DNA of 62,034 nucleotides from Bacillota bacterium (GTDB lineage Bacteria; Bacillota; Clostridia; Acetivibrionales; DSM-1351). This document shows positions 26,932 through 34,890 of this stretch, one piece after another. The notes below the pieces were generated by a model, which saw nothing but the letters and a program-made list of their open reading frames with translations, was not told the DNA's origin and ran no database searches. The stretch covers positions 1 to 62,034 of the forward strand of contig JAEZUC010000099.1 of NCBI GenBank assembly GCA_023443515.1, read 5' to 3'. The stretch's first letter is position 1. Every line of letters starts with the position of its first letter. Both the position numbers and the translations under genes were made by a program.

Positions 26932-27306
26932 TTACCAATGATCGCTATAGTTGTGTCCACAATTACTGCAAGTGTTGCCCGATATACTCTCGTAATGCTG
27001 ACAGTTGCAGAGATAACGCATACATTTTCCATATCCGTGAAAACTTGGACTATTTGAAGAATGCTGTTTTATTATACTGTTTTGAGCATAACTCCTTGAG
27101 ACTTCGCCGGTATCCGTGTTTTCAGTTTTCTCATTCTCTGTATTCTCATCAGAGTCATCTTCATGATTTATGTCATCATCATTGTCATCTTCTTCTGAAT
27201 CTTCATCTTCATCAGTCGCATCCTTAGTATCGTAATCAGTGTCTTCCTGATGGTTATCATCAGTGTAATCGTAATCCTCATCATCCTCCCAAAAACCGTT
27301 ACTCAT
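26932..27306 (-). CDS. Acidic protein with C-terminal zinc ribbon, first gene of dynamin operon
   Basis: 124 residues from ATG at 27306 (GGAGG 8 nt upstream; an earlier in-frame TTG overlaps it). Residues 1-70 are extremely acidic and low-complexity (D, E, N, T). The C-terminal 35 residues hold Cys pairs in YLCNCQHYE and CSNCGHNY plus several histidines, a likely zinc-binding knuckle. Such a disordered acidic arm with a metal-binding tail suggests an adaptor or sensor. It is 37 bp upstream of the 466-residue gene in the same direction. Confidence 0.8.
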   Translation of the reverse strand: MSNGFWEDDEDYDYTDDNHQEDTDYDTKDATDEDEDSEEDDNDDDINHEDDSDENTENEKTENTDTGEVSRSYAQNSIIKQHSSNSPSFHGYGKCMRYLCNCQHYESISGNTCSNCGHNYSDHW

Positions 27307-27461
27307 TTGCATTACCTCCAATCAAGTAATATCATTAGAATAATTATATATTAATTATATTTATTTAGGTACCATGTATTTCATATTTTTTAAATAAATG
27401 TAACTTAGTTAAAAATTTGTCATTCATTATGACCACAATAAAAAATTTCTTTAATATTGTG

Positions 27462-27490
27462 TTGACAAAACAATCAAATGTATTTATAAT
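27462..27490 (+). promoter_or_regulatory. Sigma-A promoter of tRNA-Leu
   Basis: Consensus TTGACA, 17-bp spacer, consensus TATAAT, ending 14 bp before the tRNA 5' end. Confidence 0.92.
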
Positions 27491-27503
27491 AGGAACTGCT
27501 CGT

Positions 27504-27586
<83 letters not shown>

Positions 27587-27621
27587 AAAAAAGAGTTTCA
27601 CAATTGTGAAACTCTTTTTTT
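27587..27621 (+). terminator. Rho-independent terminator of tRNA-Leu
   Basis: AAAAAGAGTTTCAC-AATT-GTGAAACTCTTTTT, immediately behind the encoded CCA, with a T run. Confidence 0.93.
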
Positions 27622-27647
27622 ATGCCGTGATATTATTTGGATTAAAA

Positions 27648-27676
27648 TTGACACATTTTGGTATATAGTATATCAT
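27648..27676 (+). promoter_or_regulatory. Sigma-A promoter of the nitrilase-like gene
   Basis: TTGACA, 17-bp spacer, TATCAT; the start codon is 36 bp downstream. Confidence 0.75.
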
Positions 27677-27711
27677 TTCTAATAAAAATAAATACAACAG
27701 GAGACAATACT

Positions 27712-28941
27712 ATGAATGAAAGTATTTATACCAAAGTGCAATTTATCGGTCATGTGTTAAGTTCTACCCCATTGCTGAAGGAGTCCGTTGAAGAAATGAG
27801 CGATTGGGGAATCTATCTTGGCCTTACGAATGATAGCGATGACATCAACGCCCGTTTGCAAATCGTTTCAGATGTACTAAAGCAGGTAATCAGCATTGGT
27901 GATATCAGTAAAGATCCATCTACCTTGAAAGTATTCGCATTGCCTGAATTTTTCTGGAGAGGGATAAAGGGCGCATATTTAAATTCACAAAAAGCAAACG
28001 ATGAAATGTACAAAAAAATCAGCGACGGCCTTATTAATATTGTTAAAACCCTTGAAAAGCAATATGACTTCAGCGACTGGCTTTTCTTATTCGGTTCCAT
28101 ACTGACTACCTTTGATATCCCCGACTGCATAACCTCTACAGACAAGACCCTTTCCAAGGTTGGTGATGATTACTTAAACGTATACAGCATACTAAAAAAA
28201 TCTACAAAGAATAAAAGTATTCCGAAGGTCTCTCACTTGCTGAAAATCATTGATAAAAAAGTATCATCAGAAAACAGCTACGACCAGGAGCTATCAGATT
28301 TGCTCTGTGACATATTGAGTATGAGTGACGGTTTAGCCAATAAAATGGTTTATAACAGATGTTTTATCTATTACAGGCAGAATACTAATTCCATACAGAA
28401 GCAATTCAAGTCCAAGGAAGACTTTATTTTAAACAATCCTTCGGCTTCAAAAGGCATAGTTGAAAATTACCTGCAAACCATGGTTAATTACCCTCCTGTG
28501 TCAGATACAAACAATCCTGTGCAGACAATAACCTACTCTACTTTTAATTGCGGAGGATTAAATATAGGTGTTGAAATCTGTCTTGACCATAGTAGAAAAA
28601 GACTTCTAGGCTATTTATCCGAGAAAAGAATAAAGGAATTAGACATTCAGATAGTAATATCCTGTGGCATGTCTTTGAGAAAGGATTCTGCTGCAACAAA
28701 ACAAGGCGGTATACTTTTTAATTGCGACGGAGAATATGTTATTGACGGGGACGCTCAGAACGGAGATTGCTGTCATTCACAGCTAAAGACTTTCACTTTT
28801 GATGCAAGCTGTGGTCCAAGACTTTCTGACCATATTCCAGCTTCAATTGTTACAAACGTTAATGCTTCGACCCCAGGACAAGAACTTTATCCTCACGGTC
28901 TTGGGCAAATACACGTTTATAATCCCCAAAAAATAAAATAA
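27712..28941 (+). CDS. Nitrilase-superfamily (C-N hydrolase-like) protein
   Basis: 409 residues from ATG at 27712, which has CAGGAGA upstream; the frame is open further upstream but lacks a start signal. Nitrilase landmarks are a beta strand ending in the catalytic glutamate, FALPEFFW with E79, and the nucleophile elbow GVEICLDH with C290. Typical family members have about 260-330 residues and a Glu-Cys distance near 100-130. Here it is about 210, so an insertion of roughly 90 residues (about 145-240) is present. The lysine of the triad is not assignable by eye. Probably hydrolyses or transfers an amide; substrate unknown. Transcribed alone. Confidence 0.72.
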   Translation: MNESIYTKVQFIGHVLSSTPLLKESVEEMSDWGIYLGLTNDSDDINARLQIVSDVLKQVISIGDISKDPSTLKVFALPEFFWRGIKGAYLNSQKANDEMYKKISDGLINIVKTLEKQYDFSDWLFLFGSILTTFDIPDCITSTDKTLSKVGDDYLNVYSILKKSTKNKSIPKVSHLLKIIDKKVSSENSYDQELSDLLCDILSMSDGLANKMVYNRCFIYYRQNTNSIQKQFKSKEDFILNNPSASKGIVENYLQTMVNYPPVSDTNNPVQTITYSTFNCGGLNIGVEICLDHSRKRLLGYLSEKRIKELDIQIVISCGMSLRKDSAATKQGGILFNCDGEYVIDGDAQNGDCCHSQLKTFTFDASCGPRLSDHIPASIVTNVNASTPGQELYPHGLGQIHVYNPQKIK

Positions 28942-28969
28942 TTTTTTGTTATACTAAATAAGCAGAGAT

Positions 28970-28993
28970 GACTTATTTTAAGTCTCTCTGCTT
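28970..28993. terminator. Hairpin between convergent genes
   Basis: AAGCAGAGA pairs with TCTCTGCTT around a short loop between the nitrilase-like gene and the HD-GYP gene. No strong T run is present on either strand, so it is only a weak terminator candidate. Confidence 0.4.
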
Positions 28994-28996
28994 GAA

Positions 28997-30049
28997 TCAA
29001 CATGATGATACTATAAAGTAATTATTGCAACTTTCCAGATTTATTTCTTCATAGGGATATTTTGAAGTTCCGTCAGTGTTTAATATCAATCTGACAATGG
29101 GAATATGCGACTTGTTCAATCCGACAACAATCCCCTTTTCTCCGCTGCTCATAATAACCTCGGTACCAATAGGATATGGCGGAATAACGTTAAGGAAGCA
29201 ACCTAAAATTTGTGAATCAAGGAGCAAATTATTAATAGATTCCAAATAATTTATAGCATTAAGCGTTCCTATTTTCTTACGGTATATCCTGTCCGAGGTC
29301 AAGGCATCAAATATATCGGTCACAGCCACTATTTTTGAATACAAATGAATCTCTTCCTTATGCAAAGCCATTGGATAGCCTTTTCCGTCACATCTCTCGT
29401 GATGGTTCAGTGCAACCATTGCTGACTTATCACTAATGCCCGGTATATTTTTCAGGATATCATAACCCAGCTTTGAATGGCGCTTTACAACTTCAAATTC
29501 GTCATTTGAAAGAGAAGACTTCTTATTTAGTATATCTGTAGGTATCAAAACTTTACCAATATCGTGTAAAAGTGCACCTACTCCCAATTCCTGAAGTTCA
29601 GCCTGTCCCAATTTTAGTTTAATACCTATTATTAAAGACAGAATACATACATTTACACTGTGAGAAAAAGTATACCCGTCAAAGGTCTTTATATCCATTA
29701 GATTAACAATTATTTCTTCGGAATCAAGGATATCATTTAAAATTTTATCTACAATCGAAATGATATTTCCGGATGGTGGCATACCTTCCAGACTATACTT
29801 CTCCATGGTCTGTTTCATAAAGTGAATGGCTTCCACTCTGGTAATATCTCTAATTACATCTTTTACAACTATATCTTTTGAAAAATTATCCTGAATATAC
29901 AATTCAGTAATACCCAGAGAGGCAATTTGTGCTAAATGCGATGGTGTTAATACCGTTCCCGTATCAATTAACATTGATGAACCATCATAATATACAGCCT
30001 TCCCCAATGTCATTCCTACCTGGCAGTTTGAAATATTAATCTTTCTCAT
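28997..30049 (-). CDS. HD-GYP domain protein (cyclic dinucleotide phosphodiesterase)
   Basis: 350 residues. An N-terminal regulatory domain (1-70) is followed by an HD-GYP domain with the metal motif LLHDIGK (H162, D163), HHERCDGKGYP at 216-226 and DIFDALTSDR. HD-GYP enzymes degrade c-di-GMP to GMP or pGpG. There is no receiver domain and no membrane segment, so it is probably a soluble enzyme whose signal enters through the N-terminal domain. Its leader contains a terminator-like hairpin (30064-30118) just ahead of the ribosome-binding site, suggesting attenuation. Confidence 0.92.
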   Translation of the reverse strand: MRKINISNCQVGMTLGKAVYYDGSSMLIDTGTVLTPSHLAQIASLGITELYIQDNFSKDIVVKDVIRDITRVEAIHFMKQTMEKYSLEGMPPSGNIISIVDKILNDILDSEEIIVNLMDIKTFDGYTFSHSVNVCILSLIIGIKLKLGQAELQELGVGALLHDIGKVLIPTDILNKKSSLSNDEFEVVKRHSKLGYDILKNIPGISDKSAMVALNHHERCDGKGYPMALHKEEIHLYSKIVAVTDIFDALTSDRIYRKKIGTLNAINYLESINNLLLDSQILGCFLNVIPPYPIGTEVIMSSGEKGIVVGLNKSHIPIVRLILNTDGTSKYPYEEINLESCNNYFIVSSC

Positions 30050-30063
30050 TGTTTCCTCTTCAG

Positions 30064-30118
30064 CAAAAACCGTGCGCTAAACCAGACATACCCCTTGGCA
30101 TAACAGCTTCAGCACGGT
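30064..30118 (-). promoter_or_regulatory. Terminator-like hairpin in the HD-GYP leader
   Basis: Minus strand: ACCGTGC (30118-30112) pairs with GCACGGT (30075-30069) and is followed directly by TTTTTG. The 36-nt interior can fold further (ATGCC/GGTAT, GCTGAA/TTTAGC). The hairpin ends about 20 nt before the HD-GYP start codon, so as read it would stop transcription just before the gene. The plus strand also shows a T run (CTTATTTTTT). I do not recognise a riboswitch class. The remainder of 30119-30390 is AT-rich without further structure. Confidence 0.55.
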
Positions 30119-30390
30119 CTTATTTTTTAGTATTCCGGGACATTAAAATAGAAACATTATCTAAAGCTTAATTACACTACTACCGAATTACGTTGTATTT
30201 TATGATTTGACTATTAATTAACCCCAGTTGTTACTTGATGTGACAAAATATAGTATCTACCAAAATAATTATACTTTTTTTCCCAATTAATATCAACAGA
30301 ATTTTGTTTTATTTTACAAATAAAATTTTTTAGAATATACTTATTTATAACCTTACTTTAAAAATGCTCTTTAAGGAACAGGAGAAATAA

Positions 30391-31200
30391 ATGAGTTACA
30401 TTATAATAACATGCATTGCAGTACTTCTATTAATCTATATGCGTTTTGAAACAACTCTGCTTAAAAAGAATTATATCAATTTTAGTAAAAGCTCAAGGGG
30501 TCTTAAAGTTGCACATTTATCCGATTTACATGTAAAGCAACTTCATATAGGAATAAAGAAAATTACAAGTGCTTTGAGAGACGTTAATCCAGACGTAGTT
30601 ATCATCACAGGAGATTATATTGAAACAACTGATGATATTCCTAAAACCCTGAATTTAATAAAAGCAATCGCTGATATTTTCCCCGTATACCTTACACTTG
30701 GAAACCATGACCATAAAGCCCTTATCAATAAAAAAGAGGGCATAGAAGGCTTTATTATGCAACTGGAACAAACCGGAGCCATTGTTCTGAACAATGAGTT
30801 CAAAAGTATTTATAAGAATAATACTACTTACAATATTGTTGGTATCGATGACTTGAAAAGGGGTAAACCAGATTTGGATAAAGCATTCGGAAATATAGAT
30901 TCCACCCCCGGGGACAGTATTAATATTGTATTTTCCCACAACCCGGATATGGTACTTGAATTACCCAAGGATAAAACACATTACTTTCTATGCGGACATT
31001 TTCACGGAGGCCAGATATGGATGCCTTTTCATCTGGAATTCAGGATTTTAAGGAGGGAACAGCTTTGTAAAATGGGTTACAGAAAGGGACTTCATAAAAT
31101 CAACGGTATAATCGTTTATATTAATCGAGGTTTGGGGAACGTTCTATTTCCTTTTCGCTTTCTTTCAGTTCCTGAAATTGCAGTTTTCCAGCTTCCCTAG
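30391..31200 (+). CDS. Membrane-anchored metallophosphoesterase (YkuE/YaeI-like)
   Basis: 269 residues. A short N-terminal hydrophobic helix (2-16) is followed by a calcineurin-like phosphoesterase domain with all metal motifs: HLSDLHV, ITGDYIE, LGNHDH, a histidine in FSHNPDM, and CGHFHGGQIW. Relatives include YkuE/LpxH-like enzymes acting on lipid-linked phosphates. In a Gram-positive lacking lipid A, the substrate is unknown. ATG preceded by CAGGAG. Single gene with its own terminator. Confidence 0.9.
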   Translation: MSYIIITCIAVLLLIYMRFETTLLKKNYINFSKSSRGLKVAHLSDLHVKQLHIGIKKITSALRDVNPDVVIITGDYIETTDDIPKTLNLIKAIADIFPVYLTLGNHDHKALINKKEGIEGFIMQLEQTGAIVLNNEFKSIYKNNTTYNIVGIDDLKRGKPDLDKAFGNIDSTPGDSINIVFSHNPDMVLELPKDKTHYFLCGHFHGGQIWMPFHLEFRILRREQLCKMGYRKGLHKINGIIVYINRGLGNVLFPFRFLSVPEIAVFQLP

Positions 31201-31204
31201 ATAA

Positions 31205-31247
31205 AAAGCCCTTAAGACAGGTGATAAACACCTATTTTAAGGGCTTT
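31205..31247. terminator. Bidirectional terminator
   Basis: AAAGCCCTTAA pairs with TTAAGGGCTTT, with an inner AGGTG/CACCT. It sits between the phosphoesterase gene and the convergent pgm gene. Confidence 0.85.
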
Positions 31248-31259
31248 GCTAAACTTAAA

Positions 31260-32987
31260 TTATAGAAGTGGCTTTATGACATCCAGAACTCCCGCTTTAA
31301 GCCTTTCAAGCTTATCCTGAGAAAGTTCAAGAGTCTTGTCAGATACTCCGTAATAAATCTTTATCTTAGGTTCAGTTCCTGAGGGCCTTACACAGAACCA
31401 TGAACCGTCCTCCATTTCAAAATAGAGAACGTCGGACTCAGGTAAATTGATTTTCTCTGTATCTCCGCCTAAAACATATCTTTCTGACTTCTGGTAGTCT
31501 CTTATGGCCTTAACCTTGATACCTCCAAATGCTTCATATCTGGTATTTCTCATGGTTGTCAGGGCTTGTTTTATTTTGGTAACACCATCCTTCCCCTCAA
31601 GTGTAAAGGAACTGATGCCCTCAATAAAGTAACCATACTTTTCATAAACATTTATAAGTGCGTCATACAATGAAATACCTTTTGCCTTGTAATAAGCAGC
31701 CATCTCCGCTACAAGCATTGATGCAACTACGGCATCCTTGTCTCTCACGTCAGTTCCTGCAAGATAACCGTAGCTTTCTTCAAAACCAAACAGATACTTC
31801 TGTTTTCCGGTTTCGTCTCTGAGCTTGATTTGTTCTCCAATAAACTTGAAGCCTGTCAGAACCTCTACCAACTCAATATTATAAAAATCAGCTATAACCC
31901 TTGCAAGTTCAGTTGTAACTATTGTTTTTACAACAAAACCGTTATCAGGAAGCTTTCCTTCTTCCTTCATTGCCGTCAGAATGTACTCCAACAGCAGACA
32001 ACCAGTCTGGTTACCTGTCAGGACTGCATATTCTCCGTCATCTTTCCTAACAACCACACCTACTCTGTCACTGTCCGGGTCAGTTCCGATAATTAAATCA
32101 ACATCATTTTCTGACGCAAGTTTGATGGCAAGCTCGAAGGCTGATCTTTCTTCAGGATTAGGGGATTTCACAGTTGAGAACTGTGAATCTGGAAGCTCCT
32201 GTTCCTTGACAACAAGCACATGCTTAAAGCCACTTTCTGCAAGTATTCTTCTTACAGGCTTATTACCTGCTCCGTGCAGTGGAGTATAAACGATTTTAAA
32301 AGTATCTGCTACCTTGGAAGCAGCATCCTTGTTTATTCTTAATTTCTTTAGCATTTGGATATATGCATCATCGATTTCACTGCCTATAATTTGAAGGAGG
32401 CCTTTACTTATCGCTTCTTCCTTTGAAATTATGTTAACTTTTGTAATGTCTTCAATCTTATTAATTTCATATATAACGGCATTAGAACCGTCAATGGACA
32501 ACTGTCCTCCGTCTTCTCCGTATACCTTATAACCGTTATACTGCTTTGGGTTATGACTTGCAGTTACAACTACTCCCGCAGCAGCTTTCAAGTATCTTAC
32601 CGCAAATGATAATTGTGGTGTAGGTCTCAATTCATCAAACAGGAAAGCTTTGATACCGTTTGCACAGAATACCTTTGCAGCTTCAAGTGAAAACTCCGGT
32701 GACATAAAACGTGAATCATATGCTATAACTATACCTTTGTCCTGGTTTCCCAATTGGTTTATATAATTTGCCAAGCCCTGTGAAGCAACTCTCACTGTAT
32801 AGATATTAATTCTATTTGTTCCGGCTCCGATAATACCCCTGAGGCCTCCGGTTCCGAATTCAAGGCTTTTATAGAATCTGTCTTCCACTTCCTTGGCGTC
32901 ATTTTTTATGGACAAAAGTTCATTTTTTGTGTCTTGATCGAAATATTCATTATCCAACCAAAAGTTAAGTTTTGATAGGCATTCCAT
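31260..32987 (-). CDS. Alpha-phosphoglucomutase / phosphomannomutase
   Basis: 575 residues, alpha-D-phosphohexomutase superfamily. The phosphoserine loop is TASHNP with S144. The metal loop is GTDPDSDRVG, the sugar-binding loop is FGFEESYGYL, and the C-terminal phosphate-binding loop is RPSGTEPKIKIYYG. It interconverts glucose-1-phosphate and glucose-6-phosphate, which links cellobiose phosphorolysis, glycogen and surface polysaccharides to glycolysis in cellulolytic clostridia. Length fits the PgcA group. Start ATG at 32987 with AGGAGG upstream. Confidence 0.95.
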   Translation of the reverse strand: MECLSKLNFWLDNEYFDQDTKNELLSIKNDAKEVEDRFYKSLEFGTGGLRGIIGAGTNRINIYTVRVASQGLANYINQLGNQDKGIVIAYDSRFMSPEFSLEAAKVFCANGIKAFLFDELRPTPQLSFAVRYLKAAAGVVVTASHNPKQYNGYKVYGEDGGQLSIDGSNAVIYEINKIEDITKVNIISKEEAISKGLLQIIGSEIDDAYIQMLKKLRINKDAASKVADTFKIVYTPLHGAGNKPVRRILAESGFKHVLVVKEQELPDSQFSTVKSPNPEERSAFELAIKLASENDVDLIIGTDPDSDRVGVVVRKDDGEYAVLTGNQTGCLLLEYILTAMKEEGKLPDNGFVVKTIVTTELARVIADFYNIELVEVLTGFKFIGEQIKLRDETGKQKYLFGFEESYGYLAGTDVRDKDAVVASMLVAEMAAYYKAKGISLYDALINVYEKYGYFIEGISSFTLEGKDGVTKIKQALTTMRNTRYEAFGGIKVKAIRDYQKSERYVLGGDTEKINLPESDVLYFEMEDGSWFCVRPSGTEPKIKIYYGVSDKTLELSQDKLERLKAGVLDVIKPLL

Positions 32988-33078
32988 TATTTAAGCAACC
33001 TCCTAAAAATTTCATTTGAGTACTAGTATATCATAAATGTAATCAAATTCAATGAGGATTAGAAAGTCGAATAAAAAT

Positions 33079-33771
33079 CTAAACTGTAAAAATTTTATTT
33101 ATCTGTGAAAGTTTTGAGGCTATATAGAAACTATACACAATATTACGCTTTATAAGTCTGTAGAAATGATATAAGGTATATGCCACTTCATTTACAGTGC
33201 CTGATTTTTCAAAAAAATCTTCTGCATCATAATTAACACCAGTAATAGGCTTGTAGGCGTTTAAGCAACCGCTGTAAGTAGCGTATTTTTCAAGAAGCAT
33301 ATGAATTTCGTCGGGAATAATATTTTTAGATGTACATGTATCCCATAGAACATTACCTTCAACAAGAGTTCTTACTACAAAATCAGAGCATGTATATGCC
33401 TTGTAGGTATCAAATTTACACCCCAGTAGAACTCCTAGTGCAGCTAAAGAATTATAAATGTTCTCTTCACTGTCATTTTTCATTTTATATATGAATAATT
33501 TAATGGTTTCATACTGCTCTTCTGTTACGGGTATACTGAAGACCTTTATACAAACATCCTCTTGCTTTCCAAGAGTAAACCTTTCCGGGAACTCTTTTAC
33601 AAATCCTCCAACAAGAGGATTGGAAGCTCTATAGCGTGCAAACGAATACATCTCGTTGAGATTTTCCGTAAGACTGATAGAAGAATGGTTATAAAAACTT
33701 CTGGTAAATACCCTTATTATTTTTCCCATCATAGTAGGAGTTGAAGATAATACAACATAAATGTTTTTCAT
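33079..33771 (-). CDS. Permuted NlpC/P60-type (YiiX-like) papain-fold protein
   Basis: 230 residues. The arrangement of a conserved histidine early (YNHSSISL, near residue 28) and a cysteine late (YTCSDFVV, near residue 128) is that of circularly permuted NlpC/P60 enzymes, which include YiiX-like lipid-modifying or amide hydrolases. No signal peptide is seen, so it acts in the cytosol or is released another way. The substrate is not known. AAGGAAG precedes the ATG. Stands alone between pgm and lrgB. Confidence 0.75.
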   Translation of the reverse strand: MKNIYVVLSSTPTMMGKIIRVFTRSFYNHSSISLTENLNEMYSFARYRASNPLVGGFVKEFPERFTLGKQEDVCIKVFSIPVTEEQYETIKLFIYKMKNDSEENIYNSLAALGVLLGCKFDTYKAYTCSDFVVRTLVEGNVLWDTCTSKNIIPDEIHMLLEKYATYSGCLNAYKPITGVNYDAEDFFEKSGTVNEVAYTLYHFYRLIKRNIVYSFYIASKLSQINKIFTV

Positions 33772-33847
33772 ATTTTCACTTCCTTATAGTACATTTTCTA
33801 TAATATTGTACGAAAATAATTCAAACATGTATGAAACTTGTCTTGTA

Positions 33848-34543
33848 TTAAAAGAATCCAAATTTAAACAGTATGGTTGCAACTATAACCGTTACTAATC
33901 CGGCAAGCCCAATAGCCAAGCCGCTCATTGCTCCTTCTGTTTCACCAATGTCAACGGCCTTAGTTGTTCCCAACGCATGGGATGAAGTTCCGATAGCTAT
34001 TCCCTTTGCTGTTTTGTCCGTTATTTTACAAACTTTCAATAACCATTCTGCAAACACAGCACCAAATATACCGGTTATTATAATGGCGGCTACTGTTACG
34101 GAGGGTATTCCTTTCAATTGGGTTGATAATTCGATTCCAAGGGGAGTTGTTATAGATTTTGGTATCAGGGATGCAATCAGTTCTTTAGAAAGTCCGAAAG
34201 CCTTTGCCATAGCCCATACACTTAAAATTGCAGTGACTGAACCGATGATTACACCACCCAGTATGGCAACATAATCTTTTTTTAAGGAATTTATATTTTT
34301 ATACAATGGAACAGCCAGTATTACTGTTGCCGGTGTTAAAAAGAGGGATATAAAATCTCCTCCCCTCTTGTAATCCTCCAGTGGGATATCCAATGCCAAT
34401 AAAGTTCCGATAACCAATGCTATTGCAAGCATTAAAGGATTGAAAAATGCTATCCTTGTTTTTTTATTTATAAAAATACCTATCTCATAGGCCAATATTG
34501 ATAAAAGCAACGCAAATAAAGGTGACCTTAAAATGTCTTTCAT
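33848..34543 (-). CDS. lrgB: LrgB/CidB-family membrane protein
   Basis: 231 residues with about six to seven transmembrane helices. The conserved family segments LIPKSITTPLGIELS and GTSSHALGTTKA are present. LrgB works with LrgA in murein-hydrolase control or as a pyruvate uptake system (PftB) in Bacillus. Its ATG overlaps the end of lrgA by 4 nt, with GGGAGGAAGAG inside lrgA, so the two are translationally coupled. Confidence 0.93.
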   Translation of the reverse strand: MKDILRSPLFALLLSILAYEIGIFINKKTRIAFFNPLMLAIALVIGTLLALDIPLEDYKRGGDFISLFLTPATVILAVPLYKNINSLKKDYVAILGGVIIGSVTAILSVWAMAKAFGLSKELIASLIPKSITTPLGIELSTQLKGIPSVTVAAIIITGIFGAVFAEWLLKVCKITDKTAKGIAIGTSSHALGTTKAVDIGETEGAMSGLAIGLAGLVTVIVATILFKFGFF

Positions 34544-34890
34544 TTACTCTTCCTCCCTTTAATCAGTTGTATGGTCCAACCGGTTACAATCATAACCACA
34601 AAAGTTGTAACAAAACATATAATCAATATAGGAAGGATACTTTTCTTTAAAACCCCTGCGTAACCAAGCAGTCCCACTCCTGCCGGAATAAAAAAGAATG
34701 CGAGATGATCTATTAAAAACTTGCTTATCTCGTCTATTTTTTCCAATTTAATAACTCCGGTTATCAGACAAATAAAAAGCAATATCATTCCTATGATACT
34801 GCCCGGGAGCGGAACATGCACAACTTTGTTCAATACTTCCCCAATAAAGCAAATAATTAGTATAATTAAAAACTGCCTTAGTAGTTTCAT
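34540..34890 (-). CDS. lrgA: LrgA/CidA-family holin-like protein
   Basis: 116 residues with four transmembrane helices. The family signature VPLPGSIIGMILLFICL lies near residue 30, and FFIPAGVGLLGY follows. Its start codon overlaps the uvrB stop (TAATG, 1-nt overlap), which is unusual partner choice for this family and puts it under the uvrB promoter. Confidence 0.93.
   Translation of the reverse strand: MKLLRQFLIILIICFIGEVLNKVVHVPLPGSIIGMILLFICLITGVIKLEKIDEISKFLIDHLAFFFIPAGVGLLGYAGVLKKSILPILIICFVTTFVVMIVTGWTIQLIKGRKSK

Noticed and set aside
26932..27320. Plus-strand His/Leu-rich frame opposite the acidic gene
   Set aside because: It is the mirror of the Asp/Glu-rich coding sequence on the minus strand and has no ribosome-binding site.
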